A DNA stretch of 64,000 nucleotides from Corynebacterium haematomassiliense (GTDB lineage: Bacteria; Actinomycetota; Actinomycetes; Mycobacteriales; Mycobacteriaceae), in NCBI RefSeq assembly GCF_013978595.1, contig NZ_JACDTZ010000001.1, positions 1,116,001 to 1,180,000 of the forward strand. The letters run 5' to 3'. Positions 9,073 through 17,776 of this stretch are shown piece by piece. Position numbers and translations under genes: made by a program. The notes under the pieces are model-generated. The model saw nothing but the letters and a program-made list of their open reading frames with translations. It did no database searches and was not told the DNA's origin. Positions within the stretch are counted from its first letter, which is position 1, and the number at the start of each line of letters is the position of its first letter.

Positions 9073-9969
9073 ATGAGTATGTGCGTCGTCGGATCCATCA
9101 ATGCCGACCTGACCGTCAACGTCGAGCGCCACCCCACCCCAGGTGAGACCCTGCTGGGCTCCGGCGGCGGCATCACCGCCGGCGGCAAGGGTGCGAACCA
9201 GGCCGTCGCCGCGGCGAAGCTGGGCACCCCGGTGGTCATGGTCGGCGCGACCGGCAACGACGCCAACGCCGACCCCGCCACCGCAATCCTGCGCGAGGCC
9301 GGGGTTGACATGCGCCACGTCGAAGAGGTCGAGGACGTCACCGGCCTGGCCGTGATCACCGTCGCCGCCAACGGCGAGAACACCGTGCTGGTGGTGCCGG
9401 GGGCGAACGCGCTGGTCGGCGCGGAGTTCGTGGACAGGCACGCCGACGCCGTGGAAACCGCCGAGCTGGTGCTGCTGCAGGGCGAGATCCCGGCCGACGG
9501 CTTCGCGCGCGCCGTGGAGCTGGCGCGCGGGCGCGTGGTGGTCAACCTCGCGCCCGTCGTCGACGTGCCGCGTAAGTCTCTGCTCGCCGCCGACCCGCTC
9601 ATGGCCAACGAGCACGAAGCCGGCCTGATCCTGGAGCAGCTCGGCCTCGACGGCGCCGGCACCCCGGAAGAGTTGGCCCGCCGCCTGCTCGACGCCGGGT
9701 TCGCCTCCGTGGTGCTCACCCTCGGTTCCGCCGGCGCGCTCGTCGCCACCGCCGAGGAGCTGACCCACATCGACTCACCCAAGGTGGAGGCGGTGGACAC
9801 CGTCGGCGCCGGCGACTCGTTCGCGGGCGCGTTTTGCCACCGCATCCTCGAAGGCGACAGCATGGCCGACGCCGCGGCGTTCGCCTCCCGCGTCGGCGCA
9901 TTTTCGGTCACCCGGCCCGGCGCGCAGCCGTCCTACCCCTCCGTGGGCGACGAGCTGCCGGAGCTCTAG
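9073..9969 (+). CDS. rbsK: Ribokinase (PfkB family)
   Basis: Phosphorylates D-ribose at O5 using ATP. The 298-residue sequence has the PfkB signatures: an N-terminal VVGSINADLTV strand, GGKGANQAVAAAKLG (sugar lid and binding region) and DTVGAGDSFAGAF near the C-terminus with the catalytic base Asp and the anion hole. ATG 9073 lies 10 bases after the ATPase stop, with a second in-frame ATG at 9079. Its place as last gene of the GntR-ABC unit suggests the importer feeds ribose or a ribosyl compound (for example a nucleoside needing a hydrolase encoded elsewhere); this is inference. Confidence 0.9.
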   Translation: MSMCVVGSINADLTVNVERHPTPGETLLGSGGGITAGGKGANQAVAAAKLGTPVVMVGATGNDANADPATAILREAGVDMRHVEEVEDVTGLAVITVAANGENTVLVVPGANALVGAEFVDRHADAVETAELVLLQGEIPADGFARAVELARGRVVVNLAPVVDVPRKSLLAADPLMANEHEAGLILEQLGLDGAGTPEELARRLLDAGFASVVLTLGSAGALVATAEELTHIDSPKVEAVDTVGAGDSFAGAFCHRILEGDSMADAAAFASRVGAFSVTRPGAQPSYPSVGDELPEL

Positions 9970-9975
9970 GCCCCT

Positions 9976-11154
9976 TTACACCCCCGCCATGTCCAGCAGG
10001 CGGCCTAGCACCGCTTCGCCGTGGCGGCGCAGCCCGTCGTGCTGGAACTGGTCGGTTTCAAACACCTGCGCGCCGATCGCCGAGGCGGTCTCGAGCGACA
10101 GCTCGCGCGGGACGAAGATGTCGTCGGTGTACACCGCCGCGTACGCGTCGTAGTCGCTGCCCAATCCCGCGTACAGGTTGGGCCAGTCGTCCTTTTCCGC
10201 CAGGTCGTGGGCGACTTGTGCGAACGGGCGCAGCGCCGGATCCTCATCGAATTGGAACGGGAAGATGTGCTCGCCGGTGAGGTAGAACTCCGCATCGTCC
10301 GGGTGTGCGTGCGGGCTGAACCCGTCCAACTCGGCCGATACCCGCTCGGCCGCCCAGTTGGTCGCACCCGGCACCGTCCCGCCGTAGATGCTCTCGTGCA
10401 CCGCGGCGTACAGCGGGCCTTTGGCAAAGCTGACGCGCTCGCCCACCTCCGCCAGGAAATCGGTGCGCAGGCGCCCGTTTTGGTGGAACGGTGCCTCAAA
10501 CAACCTGGCCAGCGATTCGAAGCCGCCCTCGCGGCCCAGCTCGATACCCACAGTGCGTAGCCGGCGCGCGCTGAGGCGCTCCCCCGTCGGCAGCAGCTCC
10601 TCCTGCGCCTCCAGGTGGCGGCACACCTCGCGCACCATCGCCTCGGCGGCCGGGTATTGCTCGTTGAACTGCAGGTGGCGGCGCTTCAGCTTGGCAAAGG
10701 TCGCACGGTACACCTCGTCGGGCCCCTTGCTTATCGATGGCACGCCACCGGTAAACAACGCCCTACCCACACCCTCCGGGTGCGCGGACAGGTAGTGCAT
10801 GAGGCAGAACCCGCCGAAGGACTGCCCCAGCACGTCCCACCGTTTCAGCCCCAACTCCTCGCGAAGCGCTTCGGCGTCGGCGACAATCTCGTCGGCGCGC
10901 AGCTGCGTGAGCACTTTAGCGTCGATAAGCGAAGGTGTAGCGGCGTCGATGCGAGTGGAGCGGCCGGTGCCGCGCTGGTCCAAGAGCACCACCTGGTAGC
11001 CACGCTCAAGCGCGTGGGTGATCCACGCGAAGCGCTGGCGCGGCGCCGGAAACCCCGGCCCGCCCTGCAGGTACAGCAGCGCCGGGGCCTTGGGGTCGCC
11101 GACAACGCGGGCGAAGACGGTGAACCCGCCGCGGGTGATTTCGATTTCGCGCAT
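9976..11154 (-). CDS. Alpha/beta hydrolase, prolyl aminopeptidase-like (S33)
   Basis: 392 residues with the S33 layout: a QGGPG oxyanion segment (30-34, usually HGGPG), LDQRGTGRSTR (59-68), nucleophile GQSFGG with Ser112, then a long lid domain and a C-terminal QFQHDGLRRHGE with a candidate catalytic His. It probably releases N-terminal proline or other residues from peptides; specificity is not determinable. No signal peptide, so cytoplasmic. It is convergent with rbsK (6-base gap) and divergent from 11201. The ATG at 11154 is followed directly by the first strand. Confidence 0.85.
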   Translation of the reverse strand: MREIEITRGGFTVFARVVGDPKAPALLYLQGGPGFPAPRQRFAWITHALERGYQVVLLDQRGTGRSTRIDAATPSLIDAKVLTQLRADEIVADAEALREELGLKRWDVLGQSFGGFCLMHYLSAHPEGVGRALFTGGVPSISKGPDEVYRATFAKLKRRHLQFNEQYPAAEAMVREVCRHLEAQEELLPTGERLSARRLRTVGIELGREGGFESLARLFEAPFHQNGRLRTDFLAEVGERVSFAKGPLYAAVHESIYGGTVPGATNWAAERVSAELDGFSPHAHPDDAEFYLTGEHIFPFQFDEDPALRPFAQVAHDLAEKDDWPNLYAGLGSDYDAYAAVYTDDIFVPRELSLETASAIGAQVFETDQFQHDGLRRHGEAVLGRLLDMAGV

Positions 11155-11200
11155 ACGGCGATTGTAGGAACCGAGGCGCAGCTCGGAGCGTCATATACCT

Positions 11201-12172
11201 ATGCACGACGGCATGGAAATTGAATTCGACCCGGTGATCCTGCGCGCCGACCAGATGCAACCCAAGCAGTACTACCTGCGCGTGAGCAAGCGACTATTCG
11301 TTCACGAACGGTTTGGGCACGACGAGTGGACAACGCAACTGGCCGCGCGACACCACCCGCGCCGGGAACGCTACGACGTCGCCGCAGCCGTGCGCGCGGT
11401 GGTGCACGCCTCCGAACGGCCCGGCAGCGTGGTCTGCGGCTTCTCGGCGCTGGCGCTGTACCGACTGCCGTACCTGGTGGAAGGGGCGGACACGACGCTA
11501 CGGGCGGCCGTCCGGGCGACACTGCCTGCCTCCACCTTCCGACCCGCGGTTGCTCGGCTGCGAGCGCCCCACACCGAAACCTGGACACTCACCCACCGCG
11601 GCATGCCTATCCGCACCGCCACGCCGGCCCGGGCAACCATCCAGGCCTTGCAGCAGATTCGAGCCGGCGAACATTCGTGGCAGACGGAGCCGGTCCCGGG
11701 CGTTGCAGCGGAGGTGGTCCGGGCGGTGCAGCTCGTGGACTGCGTCCGGCGCCACCTGGGGCTGCAGGTCCCGGAGCTGCAGCAGGCCGCCGCGGGCCAA
11801 CTGAGCAAGCGGTGGCTCTCGAAGGTACTCAATCTCTCCCGCGACACCGCCGATTCGCCGAAAGAAACGGAGCTGCGCCTGCTCCTGCAGCCAGTGGTGG
11901 AAAAATACAACCTGATGCTGGTGGAGCAATACCCGCTGGTAGTCGGCGGCAGGGTGGTCACCACCTTCGACTTCGCCATCCCCGAGCTGAAATTGGGGAT
12001 CATGTACGACGGCAGCCACCACTGGACCTACGAACAGCGGCAATTGGACTCGTCGATCAATCTGACATCGATAATGCACGGCTGGACGGTGCCACGCACT
12101 GCCTCCAGGAGCATGCGTCAGTGCGTCGAGGTGGTGGAGGCGGTGCTGAAGCAGAAGCTCGGGGTCCGGTGA
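11201..12172 (+). CDS. DUF559/Vsr-like protein with AbiEi-like N-terminal region, probably non-catalytic nuclease fold
   Basis: 323 residues. The N-terminal two thirds resemble the actinobacterial AbiEi-type regulator/DUF559 proteins (CGFSALALYRLP is the typical conserved stretch). The C-terminus (about 225-320) has the Vsr/DUF559 endonuclease pattern: ETELR, FDFAIPEL (Asp257), YDGSHHW and a late GWTVPR. In active members the strand before DG carries Glu (IExDG); here it is Met268 (IMYDG), so the metal site looks incomplete. Start 11201 is used; an in-frame ATG at 11216 is possible. No ribosome site is obvious, so the message may be leaderless. Function unknown. Confidence 0.7.
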   Translation: MHDGMEIEFDPVILRADQMQPKQYYLRVSKRLFVHERFGHDEWTTQLAARHHPRRERYDVAAAVRAVVHASERPGSVVCGFSALALYRLPYLVEGADTTLRAAVRATLPASTFRPAVARLRAPHTETWTLTHRGMPIRTATPARATIQALQQIRAGEHSWQTEPVPGVAAEVVRAVQLVDCVRRHLGLQVPELQQAAAGQLSKRWLSKVLNLSRDTADSPKETELRLLLQPVVEKYNLMLVEQYPLVVGGRVVTTFDFAIPELKLGIMYDGSHHWTYEQRQLDSSINLTSIMHGWTVPRTASRSMRQCVEVVEAVLKQKLGVR

Positions 12173-12209
12173 CGGATGTGCCATCGGCTTCTTGCGCGAC
12201 CCGGGAAGA

Positions 12210-12246
12210 GTGCCAAATGTGACATTCGTTCTGTCACATGTGGCAC
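12210..12246. terminator. 15-bp inverted repeat in a convergent gap, candidate bidirectional terminator
   Basis: Arms GTGCCAAATGTGACA (12210-12224) and TGTCACATGTGGCAC (12232-12246) pair at 14 of 15 positions around a 7-base loop. It sits between two convergent genes (11201 gene and lepA), where a terminator for both strands is expected. There is no T-run on either side, so termination would be atypical; an operator or a small repeat element is the alternative. Confidence 0.5.
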
Positions 12247-12274
12247 CGGCGGCGGGTGGGGTGGGCGCTGGCCG

Positions 12275-14149
12275 CTACTCCTCGCCGTCGGTGGACAGCG
12301 CAGCCACGAACGCTTCCTGCGGCACGGTGACAGAGCCGATGTTCTTCATGCGCTTCTTACCGGCCTTCTGCTTCTCCAAAAGCTTGCGCTTACGGGAAAT
12401 ATCGCCGCCGTAGCACTTGGACAGCACGTCCTTGCGCAGCGCGCGGATGTTTTCGCGGGCGATGATCTTCGAGCCGATGGCGGCCTGGACCGGAACCTCG
12501 AACTGCTGGCGCGGGATGAGCTCTTTGAGCTTCTTGGTCATCTTGTTGCCGTACCACTGCGCCGAATCCTTGTGCACGATGGCGGAGAAGGCGTCCACAG
12601 GCTCGCCCTGGAGCAGGATGTCCACCTTGACCAGGTCCGCGAGCTGCTCGCCTGCCTCCTCATAATTGAGCGAGGCGTAGCCCTTGGTGCGGGACTTCAG
12701 CATGTCGAAGAAGTCGAAGATGATCTCGCCGAGCGGCATGATGTAGCGCAGCTCCACGCGGTCCTCGGAAAGGTACTCCATGTTCTTCATCTGGCCGCGC
12801 TTGGACTGGCACAGCTCCATCGTGGAGCCCACGAACTCCTGGGGCACGATGATGGTCATGTTCACGATCGGCTCGTAGACCTCGGGGATCTTGCCGCTGG
12901 GCCAGTCCGACGGGTTGTGCACGATCTGCTCGGTGCCGTCCTCAGACACCACGCGGTAGGTCACGGACGGTGCGGTGGAGATCAGGTCCAGGTCGAACTC
13001 GCGCTCCAGGCGGGTACGCGTGATCTCCATGTGCAGCAGGCCCAAGAACCCGCAGCGGAAGCCGAAGCCCAGCGCGACGGAGGTTTCCGGCTCCCAGGTC
13101 AGCGAAGCGTCGTTAAGCTGCAGCTTCTCCAAGCTCTCGCGCAGCGTGGGGAAGTCCTCCTGCGAAACCGGGAACAGGCCCGAGTAGACCATCGGCTTGA
13201 CGTCTTCGAAGCCCTCCAGCGGCTCTTCAGCGCCCTTGGAAGCCCAGGTGACGGTGTCGCCGACGCGGGTATCGCGCACGTCTTTCACGCCGGTGATGAG
13301 GTAGCCCACCTCGCCGGGGCCCAAGCCCTTCGTCTTTTTCATGGTGGGCGAGACGACACCGATCTCGAGGATCTCCAGCGTCTTGCCCGTGTTCATCATC
13401 TGCACCTTCTGGTTCGGCTCGAGCTTGCCGTCCATCATGCGGATGTAGGTGACCACGCCGCGGTAGGTGTCGTACACCGAATCGAAGATCAGCGCGCGGG
13501 CCGGTGCGTCGGCGTCGGTCGCTGCCGCGCCCGACGGGGAGGAAGGAGAAGGAATCAGGTCCACCACGCGGTCCAACAGCTCCGGCACGCCCTCGCCCGT
13601 CTTGCCAGAAACGCGCAGCACGTCCTCCGGCTCGCAGCCGATGATGTTGGCGATCTCCAGGGCGTACTTCTCCGGGTCCGCCGCCGGCAGGTCGATCTTG
13701 TTCAGCACCGGGATGATCTCGAGGTCGTTGTCGATGGCCATGTAGAGGTTGGCCAGGGTTTGCGCCTCGATGCCCTGCGCTGCGTCGACAAGCAGGATTG
13801 CCCCCTCGCAGGCGTCCAAACTGCGGGCGACCTCGTAGGAGAAGTCGACGTGGCCTGGGGTGTCGATCATCTGCAGCACCATCTGCTCGCCCACGTGATC
13901 GCCGGTCTTGGGCACCCACGGCAGGCGCACGTTCTGCGCCTTGATGGTGATGCCGCGTTCACGCTCGATGTCCATGTTGTCGAGGTACTGGTCGCGCATC
14001 TCGCGCTCGTCGACGACGTTGGACAGCTGCAAAATGCGGTCTGCCAGCGTGGACTTGCCGTGGTCGATGTGCGCGATGATGCAGAAGTTGCGGATCCGGG
14101 CGGGGTCCGTGAACGTTTCCTCTGCAAAGTTTTTCGATTTGGCGGCCAT
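12275..14149 (-). CDS. lepA: Elongation factor 4 (LepA)
   Basis: Ribosome-associated GTPase that binds stalled or pre-translocation ribosomes and back-translocates tRNAs. It has 624 residues. The G domain starts with [20 protein letters not shown] (P-loop), then DTPGHVDF and [10 protein letters not shown]. The EF-G-like domains and the LepA-specific C-terminus ([24 protein letters not shown], then [20 protein letters not shown]) are complete. ATG 14149 is preferred over GTG 14158. It is divergent from the CPBP protease gene across 45 bases. Confidence 0.97.
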   Translation of the reverse strand: MAAKSKNFAEETFTDPARIRNFCIIAHIDHGKSTLADRILQLSNVVDEREMRDQYLDNMDIERERGITIKAQNVRLPWVPKTGDHVGEQMVLQMIDTPGHVDFSYEVARSLDACEGAILLVDAAQGIEAQTLANLYMAIDNDLEIIPVLNKIDLPAADPEKYALEIANIIGCEPEDVLRVSGKTGEGVPELLDRVVDLIPSPSSPSGAAATDADAPARALIFDSVYDTYRGVVTYIRMMDGKLEPNQKVQMMNTGKTLEILEIGVVSPTMKKTKGLGPGEVGYLITGVKDVRDTRVGDTVTWASKGAEEPLEGFEDVKPMVYSGLFPVSQEDFPTLRESLEKLQLNDASLTWEPETSVALGFGFRCGFLGLLHMEITRTRLEREFDLDLISTAPSVTYRVVSEDGTEQIVHNPSDWPSGKIPEVYEPIVNMTIIVPQEFVGSTMELCQSKRGQMKNMEYLSEDRVELRYIMPLGEIIFDFFDMLKSRTKGYASLNYEEAGEQLADLVKVDILLQGEPVDAFSAIVHKDSAQWYGNKMTKKLKELIPRQQFEVPVQAAIGSKIIARENIRALRKDVLSKCYGGDISRKRKLLEKQKAGKKRMKNIGSVTVPQEAFVAALSTDGEE

Positions 14150-14194
14150 AGTTGCCACATCCTACTTTGCGCACCCCGCGCTACGGTATGCACC

Positions 14195-15064
14195 ATGCCT
14201 TACCACCGTTTAGGACTCGTTGCCCGCCACCGGCCCGCCACGTGGTGGCGGGCACTGATTGAGCTCGTGGTGCTGGTCGCGTTCGTGGCCCTGTTTGCGG
14301 TTGCGTCGGTGATCGCCCTCGGGCTGGCCGCGGGGCTGTCGGGCCGCGACTTCGAAATGCTCGTCGAGGGCGGAGCGGATCCGCTCAGCCCGCTCGTGCA
14401 GGTGCTGATCATCGCGGCGATCCTGCCGGCGCCGTTTCTCGCCGCGCGCATCGCCGGGCGCCGCCCATCGGCGCTGTTCAGCACCGCGCTTGGAATGCGG
14501 TGGGGTGTGCTCGGGCGCGCGCTTGTAGTCGTCGGCGCGGTCTACGGGGCGCAAGTGCTTATCGACGCCTTCCGGGGCGCCCACGCCGAAGCCACCGTCA
14601 ACCCGTTCCGGCTGACCCTCCTCGCGGCGCTGCTGATCGCCGTGCCGCTGCAGTCCGCCGCCGAGGAGTTCCTCTTCCGCGGCGCGCTGCCGCAGATCCT
14701 CGGGCAGTGGCGGGCGCCCGCGTGGCTGGCCTACCTGCTGCCGGGCATCGCCTTTGTGGCGGGCCACGCCTACAACTGGGTCGGGCTCATCGACATCGCC
14801 ATATTCGCCGTGTGCACCGCGGTGCTGACCTGGCGCACGGGCGGGCTCGAGGCGTCGATTGCGCTGCACGCCGTGAGCAACACGATCTTCTTCGGCTACG
14901 GGGCACTGGACATGGTGGACCCGAACGCGACGGAGATCGGTTGGCAGCAGATGCTGGGCGCCTCGCTGATGACCGTCGTGTGCACCGCCCTCCTTCTGTG
15001 GGCGCTGCGGGGGATTTCAGCAGAACAGCAGAAACCCCTTGTCCCGGCAGACACGAAAGCTTAA
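14195..15064 (+). CDS. CPBP-family intramembrane metalloprotease (CAAX-like)
   Basis: 289 residues, about seven or eight hydrophobic segments. The CPBP/Abi motifs are present in order: AAEEFLFRG (motif 1, EExxxR), FVAGHAYNW (motif 2, FxxxH) and LHAVSN (motif 3, HxxxN). These residues form the membrane-embedded metal site. Substrate unknown. The frame stays open a long way upstream, antisense to lepA, but the gene begins at ATG 14195, where the N-terminal basic segment and first helix start. It is followed by the PemK-fold gene 33 bases downstream. Confidence 0.88.
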   Translation: MPYHRLGLVARHRPATWWRALIELVVLVAFVALFAVASVIALGLAAGLSGRDFEMLVEGGADPLSPLVQVLIIAAILPAPFLAARIAGRRPSALFSTALGMRWGVLGRALVVVGAVYGAQVLIDAFRGAHAEATVNPFRLTLLAALLIAVPLQSAAEEFLFRGALPQILGQWRAPAWLAYLLPGIAFVAGHAYNWVGLIDIAIFAVCTAVLTWRTGGLEASIALHAVSNTIFFGYGALDMVDPNATEIGWQQMLGASLMTVVCTALLLWALRGISAEQQKPLVPADTKA

Positions 15065-15097
15065 GGTTGCAGATAACTGCAATGTGGAGGTGCCAAC

Positions 15098-15604
15098 GTG
15101 GCGTTCGAGCGATTTAAGCGCAAAGGCGCGCGACCCCGCACGGCATCGCTCGACCAAGGCCTGGCCCTGCTGCACGACCGGGTGACCAACCAGATTGAGA
15201 TGCGCCGCAAGCGCGCCTCGCGCGTGGACGTGCGCCCCACCGGCTCGGTGCCCCGCAACGTCTACTACGCCCCCGACATGGACGGCGGCGCCGAACCCGG
15301 CGAGGTGGTGTGGGTGACCGTGCCGTCGCACCCGCCGAAAGAGCGCTCCATGCTGGTGGTGGGCCGCGAGCACAGCGACATCTTGGGCCTGCTCATCTCC
15401 CCGGAAGAGGAGCACGCGGAGGATGACCGCTGGTTTGAAATCGGCCCCGGCGACTGGGACGCCTCAGGCCATCCGTGCTGGGTGCGCCTGGACAAAACGC
15501 TCGTGGTACCGGAGGCCGACGTGCACCGGCGCGGCACCACCGTGCCGCAGCGCCGCTTCGAGCGGGTGGCGAACACGCTGCGCGAGCGCTTCCAGTGGCT
15601 GTAA
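15098..15604 (+). CDS. PemK/MazF-fold protein without adjacent antitoxin
   Basis: 168 residues starting with GTG, preceded by a good GGAGG site. The central part (PGEVVWVTVPSHPPKERSMLVVGREHSDILGLLIS, then a late WVRLDKTLVVPEADVHR) follows the PemK/MazF SH3-like barrel pattern (GDVVWV, RP-xLVVG). A basic, unstructured N-terminus of about 50 residues precedes it. Proteins of this kind beside lepA/rpsT are common in actinobacteria and usually lack an antitoxin partner. None is seen here either, so an RNA-binding or processing role is as likely as a toxin. RNase activity is not established. Confidence 0.7.
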   Translation: MAFERFKRKGARPRTASLDQGLALLHDRVTNQIEMRRKRASRVDVRPTGSVPRNVYYAPDMDGGAEPGEVVWVTVPSHPPKERSMLVVGREHSDILGLLISPEEEHAEDDRWFEIGPGDWDASGHPCWVRLDKTLVVPEADVHRRGTTVPQRRFERVANTLRERFQWL

Positions 15605-15631
15605 GGACGGTTTGGCCCGGTAATGCCGGGC

Positions 15632-15791
15632 TGTTATCCTGCTCAAGTTGACCGTTACCGGCCACCTTCGGGTGCACACTGCTACGCGGGCAGGACCTTG
15701 GGTTCGCGTTCATAGCCAAAGCGGTGCGCAAGATACCCCGGCTGGGACGACGACATCCATGTTCGATTGAGAAACCAAGAGGTATTTCATA
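15632..15791 (+). promoter_or_regulatory. Promoter and long leader of rpsT
   Basis: A TATCCT -10 hexamer (about 15634-15639) lies just after a short GCCCGG/CCGGGC hairpin (15615-15631) that may end the upstream gene. The transcript would carry about 145 leader nucleotides before rpsT, including a hairpin closed by a TTCG tetraloop (CACC-TTCG-GGTG, near 15662-15673) and a 3-codon mini-ORF ATG TTC GAT TGA near 15759. Long leaders of ribosomal protein genes often bind the protein product; that role here is inference. Confidence 0.4.
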
Positions 15792-16055
15792 ATGGCTAAC
15801 ATCAAGCAGCAGAAGAAGCGCGTCCTCACCAACGAGAAGCGCCGCATGCGCAACAAGTCCGTCCGCTCCGCCACCCGCACGGAGATCCGCAAGTTCCGCG
15901 AGGCTGTAGAGTCCGGCGACAAGGCTGCCGCTGAGGCGCAGCTGCGCGTGGCTTCCCGCAAGCTGGACAAGGCTGTGACCAAGGGCGTGTTCCACCGCAA
16001 CTCCGCAGCGAACAAGAAGTCCAACATGGCCCGCGCCCTGAACAAGATGGACTAG
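15792..16055 (+). CDS. rpsT: 30S ribosomal protein S20
   Basis: 87 residues, the usual length. It begins [27 protein letters not shown] and ends with [22 protein letters not shown], both diagnostic of bS20. The protein binds 16S rRNA helices in the body of the small subunit. An AGAGG ribosome site precedes ATG 15792. It is monocistronic, with its own leader upstream and a strong hairpin terminator directly downstream. Confidence 0.97.
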   Translation: MANIKQQKKRVLTNEKRRMRNKSVRSATRTEIRKFREAVESGDKAAAEAQLRVASRKLDKAVTKGVFHRNSAANKKSNMARALNKMD

Positions 16056-16068
16056 TTCCGTCGTGTTT

Positions 16069-16106
16069 CGCCCCGTGCATCGTTGAATCGGTGCGCGGGG
16101 CGTTTC
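16069..16106 (+). terminator. Terminator of rpsT
   Basis: Arms CGCCCCGTGCATCG (16069-16082) and CGGTGCGCGGGGCG (16089-16102) form a 14-bp stem with two G-T pairs, a 6-base loop TTGAAT and a short TTT tail. It lies 14 bases after the rpsT stop. Confidence 0.85.
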
Positions 16107-16145
16107 GTGTGTAACCCCCTTGAACTAAGAATCGATGTACCCGCT

Positions 16146-17132
16146 GTGAAACACTCCCGCCGCGCGCTCGCAGCTGCGCTTGCCACCTCCCTGTCTCTGT
16201 CGTTGCCGGTCGCGCCGGCCGAGGCGCAGCAGTTGAGTTCTTCCTCCGAGTTTGAGGCGCTGCTGGCCCGCTACGCCCCGGGCGTGGACCCGGAGCAGGT
16301 GCGTGCGCTCGGGGTGCTGGCTGCCTTGTTGGCCAGCATCGCAATCGCGATTCCGATGGCGAAAAACGGGAGCGTCGTCTCGCCGAGCCGCGAGCACACC
16401 CACTCGCTGACAGTGGACGGGCGCACCCGCACCTACGACGTGGTGCTGCCGCGCGGCTTCGACGCGGAGAAGTCCTACCCGGTGGTGCTGGGCTTCGGCG
16501 GCTGGCACCACACCTCCGGCAACATGCACGACTACTCCAACCTGGAAAGCGAGTTCCCGAACGCAATCGTGGTCTACGGCCAGGGCGTGGATAATGCATG
16601 GGGCGGCGCGCCGTACGCGGACACCAGCATCGACGAGGATGTCGCGTACACAAAAGCCGTGCTTAACGACGTCGCTTCGCGCTACAACGCCGACACCTCC
16701 CGCACCGTCGCCGTAGGCCTGTCCAACGGCGGCGGCATGGTCGCCGCGCTGGCCTGCCACGCCCCGGAGACGGTGCGCGGTGTCGCGTCGGTGGCGGGCG
16801 CGTTCTACTCCCCCACCGTCACGGGCTGCACCTCCGGCGAGGTGCCGACGATGATCATGCACGGCACCAACGACGGCGTGGTGGGCTACAACGGCGGTTT
16901 CCGCCACGGCGCACCTTTCGAGTCCGTGGAGAACGTGGCGCGCACCTTCGCCCGCAAGAACGACTGCTCCATGGTGGCGTCGCAGTCGCGCTCCGGTGCC
17001 ATCACCACCTTCGACTTCGAGGATTGCTCCGCGCCGGTGCGCATCGAGCGCGTCGAGGGCGGCGGCCACACCTGGTTCGACTCGCCGAGCGCGACGCGCC
17101 AGACTGCGCAGTTCTTGCGCCGCTACCTCTAG
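16146..17132 (+). CDS. Secreted alpha/beta-hydrolase esterase, PHB-depolymerase (LpqC) type
   Basis: Exported serine esterase of 328 residues. A signal peptide (basic start, hydrophobic core, AEA-Q cleavage after residue 27) precedes the mature chain. The catalytic triad is readable: Ser in GLSNGGG, Asp in HGTNDGVVGY and His in GGGHTW. The oxyanion region GFGGWHHTSGN is typical of family-1 esterases (feruloyl esterase/PHB depolymerase). The GTG at 16146 gives a clean signal peptide; an upstream in-frame reading adds an implausible polar segment. The natural substrate is unknown; a cell-envelope ester is possible. It converges with the LysE-type gene with overlapping stop codons. Confidence 0.85.
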   Translation: MKHSRRALAAALATSLSLSLPVAPAEAQQLSSSSEFEALLARYAPGVDPEQVRALGVLAALLASIAIAIPMAKNGSVVSPSREHTHSLTVDGRTRTYDVVLPRGFDAEKSYPVVLGFGGWHHTSGNMHDYSNLESEFPNAIVVYGQGVDNAWGGAPYADTSIDEDVAYTKAVLNDVASRYNADTSRTVAVGLSNGGGMVAALACHAPETVRGVASVAGAFYSPTVTGCTSGEVPTMIMHGTNDGVVGYNGGFRHGAPFESVENVARTFARKNDCSMVASQSRSGAITTFDFEDCSAPVRIERVEGGGHTWFDSPSATRQTAQFLRRYL

Positions 17133-17776
17133 AGCACGCTGAAAAGCCCGCGGGCGATGAGCACTGCACCGACCACCATGAAAAACGCGCCCGCGACAAT
17201 GTCGATGTAGGGCCCGGCGCGCAGGAACCTCCGGCGCACCCGCTCGGCGGAGGTGATCTGCGCGATCGCCCCGAACAGGGCGAACGAGCTGAGCCAGAGC
17301 GAGGCGATGACAATCAGCGCGGTGGAAAGCGAGGGGTTCGCGGGCAAGAGCGGCGCGATCATGGCGGTCAGCGCGACCACGATTTTGGGGTTGGCCAGGT
17401 TGGTGGCAAGGCCCCGTCGATAGGCAGCACGCACCGAGCCCAAGCGCTGCACCGCTTCATCCAGGTCCGCGGGCGGGTCGTGCCTGTCGCGCAGCCCGCC
17501 GCGCAGGTTGTGCTGGCCCATCCAAATCAGCGCCGCGCCGCCGAGTATCTGGATGGCGGCGACGGCCTGCGGCACCGCGTGCAAAAGCGCCGCCGCGCCC
17601 ACGACGGTGAGCGTGAACCACAAAGCGGCGCCGGTGTGGATGCCCAGGTTGGTCGCCCAGGCGTGCCTGCGCGAGCGGGTGGCCGTGCGCATAAGCAGCA
17701 CCATGTCGGGGCCCGGGGCGGCGGCGCCGACCAGGTTGAACCCGACGATGACCGCGAGATCGCCCGGCGCGATCAT
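17129..17776 (-). CDS. LysE/RhtB-family exporter
   Basis: Small membrane transporter of 215 residues with about six helices, exporting amino acids or related metabolites. The N-terminal family motif reads PGPDMVLLMRTATRSRRHAWATNLGIHTG, and the internal GGAALIWMGQHNLR and ATNLANPKIVVAL segments are standard for RhtB. The ATG at 17776 overlaps the holA stop (ATGA), so it is translationally coupled to holA. No LysG-like regulator is adjacent. Substrate unknown. Confidence 0.88.
   Translation of the reverse strand: MIAPGDLAVIVGFNLVGAAAPGPDMVLLMRTATRSRRHAWATNLGIHTGAALWFTLTVVGAAALLHAVPQAVAAIQILGGAALIWMGQHNLRGGLRDRHDPPADLDEAVQRLGSVRAAYRRGLATNLANPKIVVALTAMIAPLLPANPSLSTALIVIASLWLSSFALFGAIAQITSAERVRRRFLRAGPYIDIVAGAFFMVVGAVLIARGLFSVL

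Noticed and set aside
12216..12240. TGTGA-N-TCACA pattern considered as a GlxR (CRP-type) site
   Set aside because: The half-sites are separated by 11 bases instead of 6 and the site lies between convergent genes; better read as part of the long hairpin.
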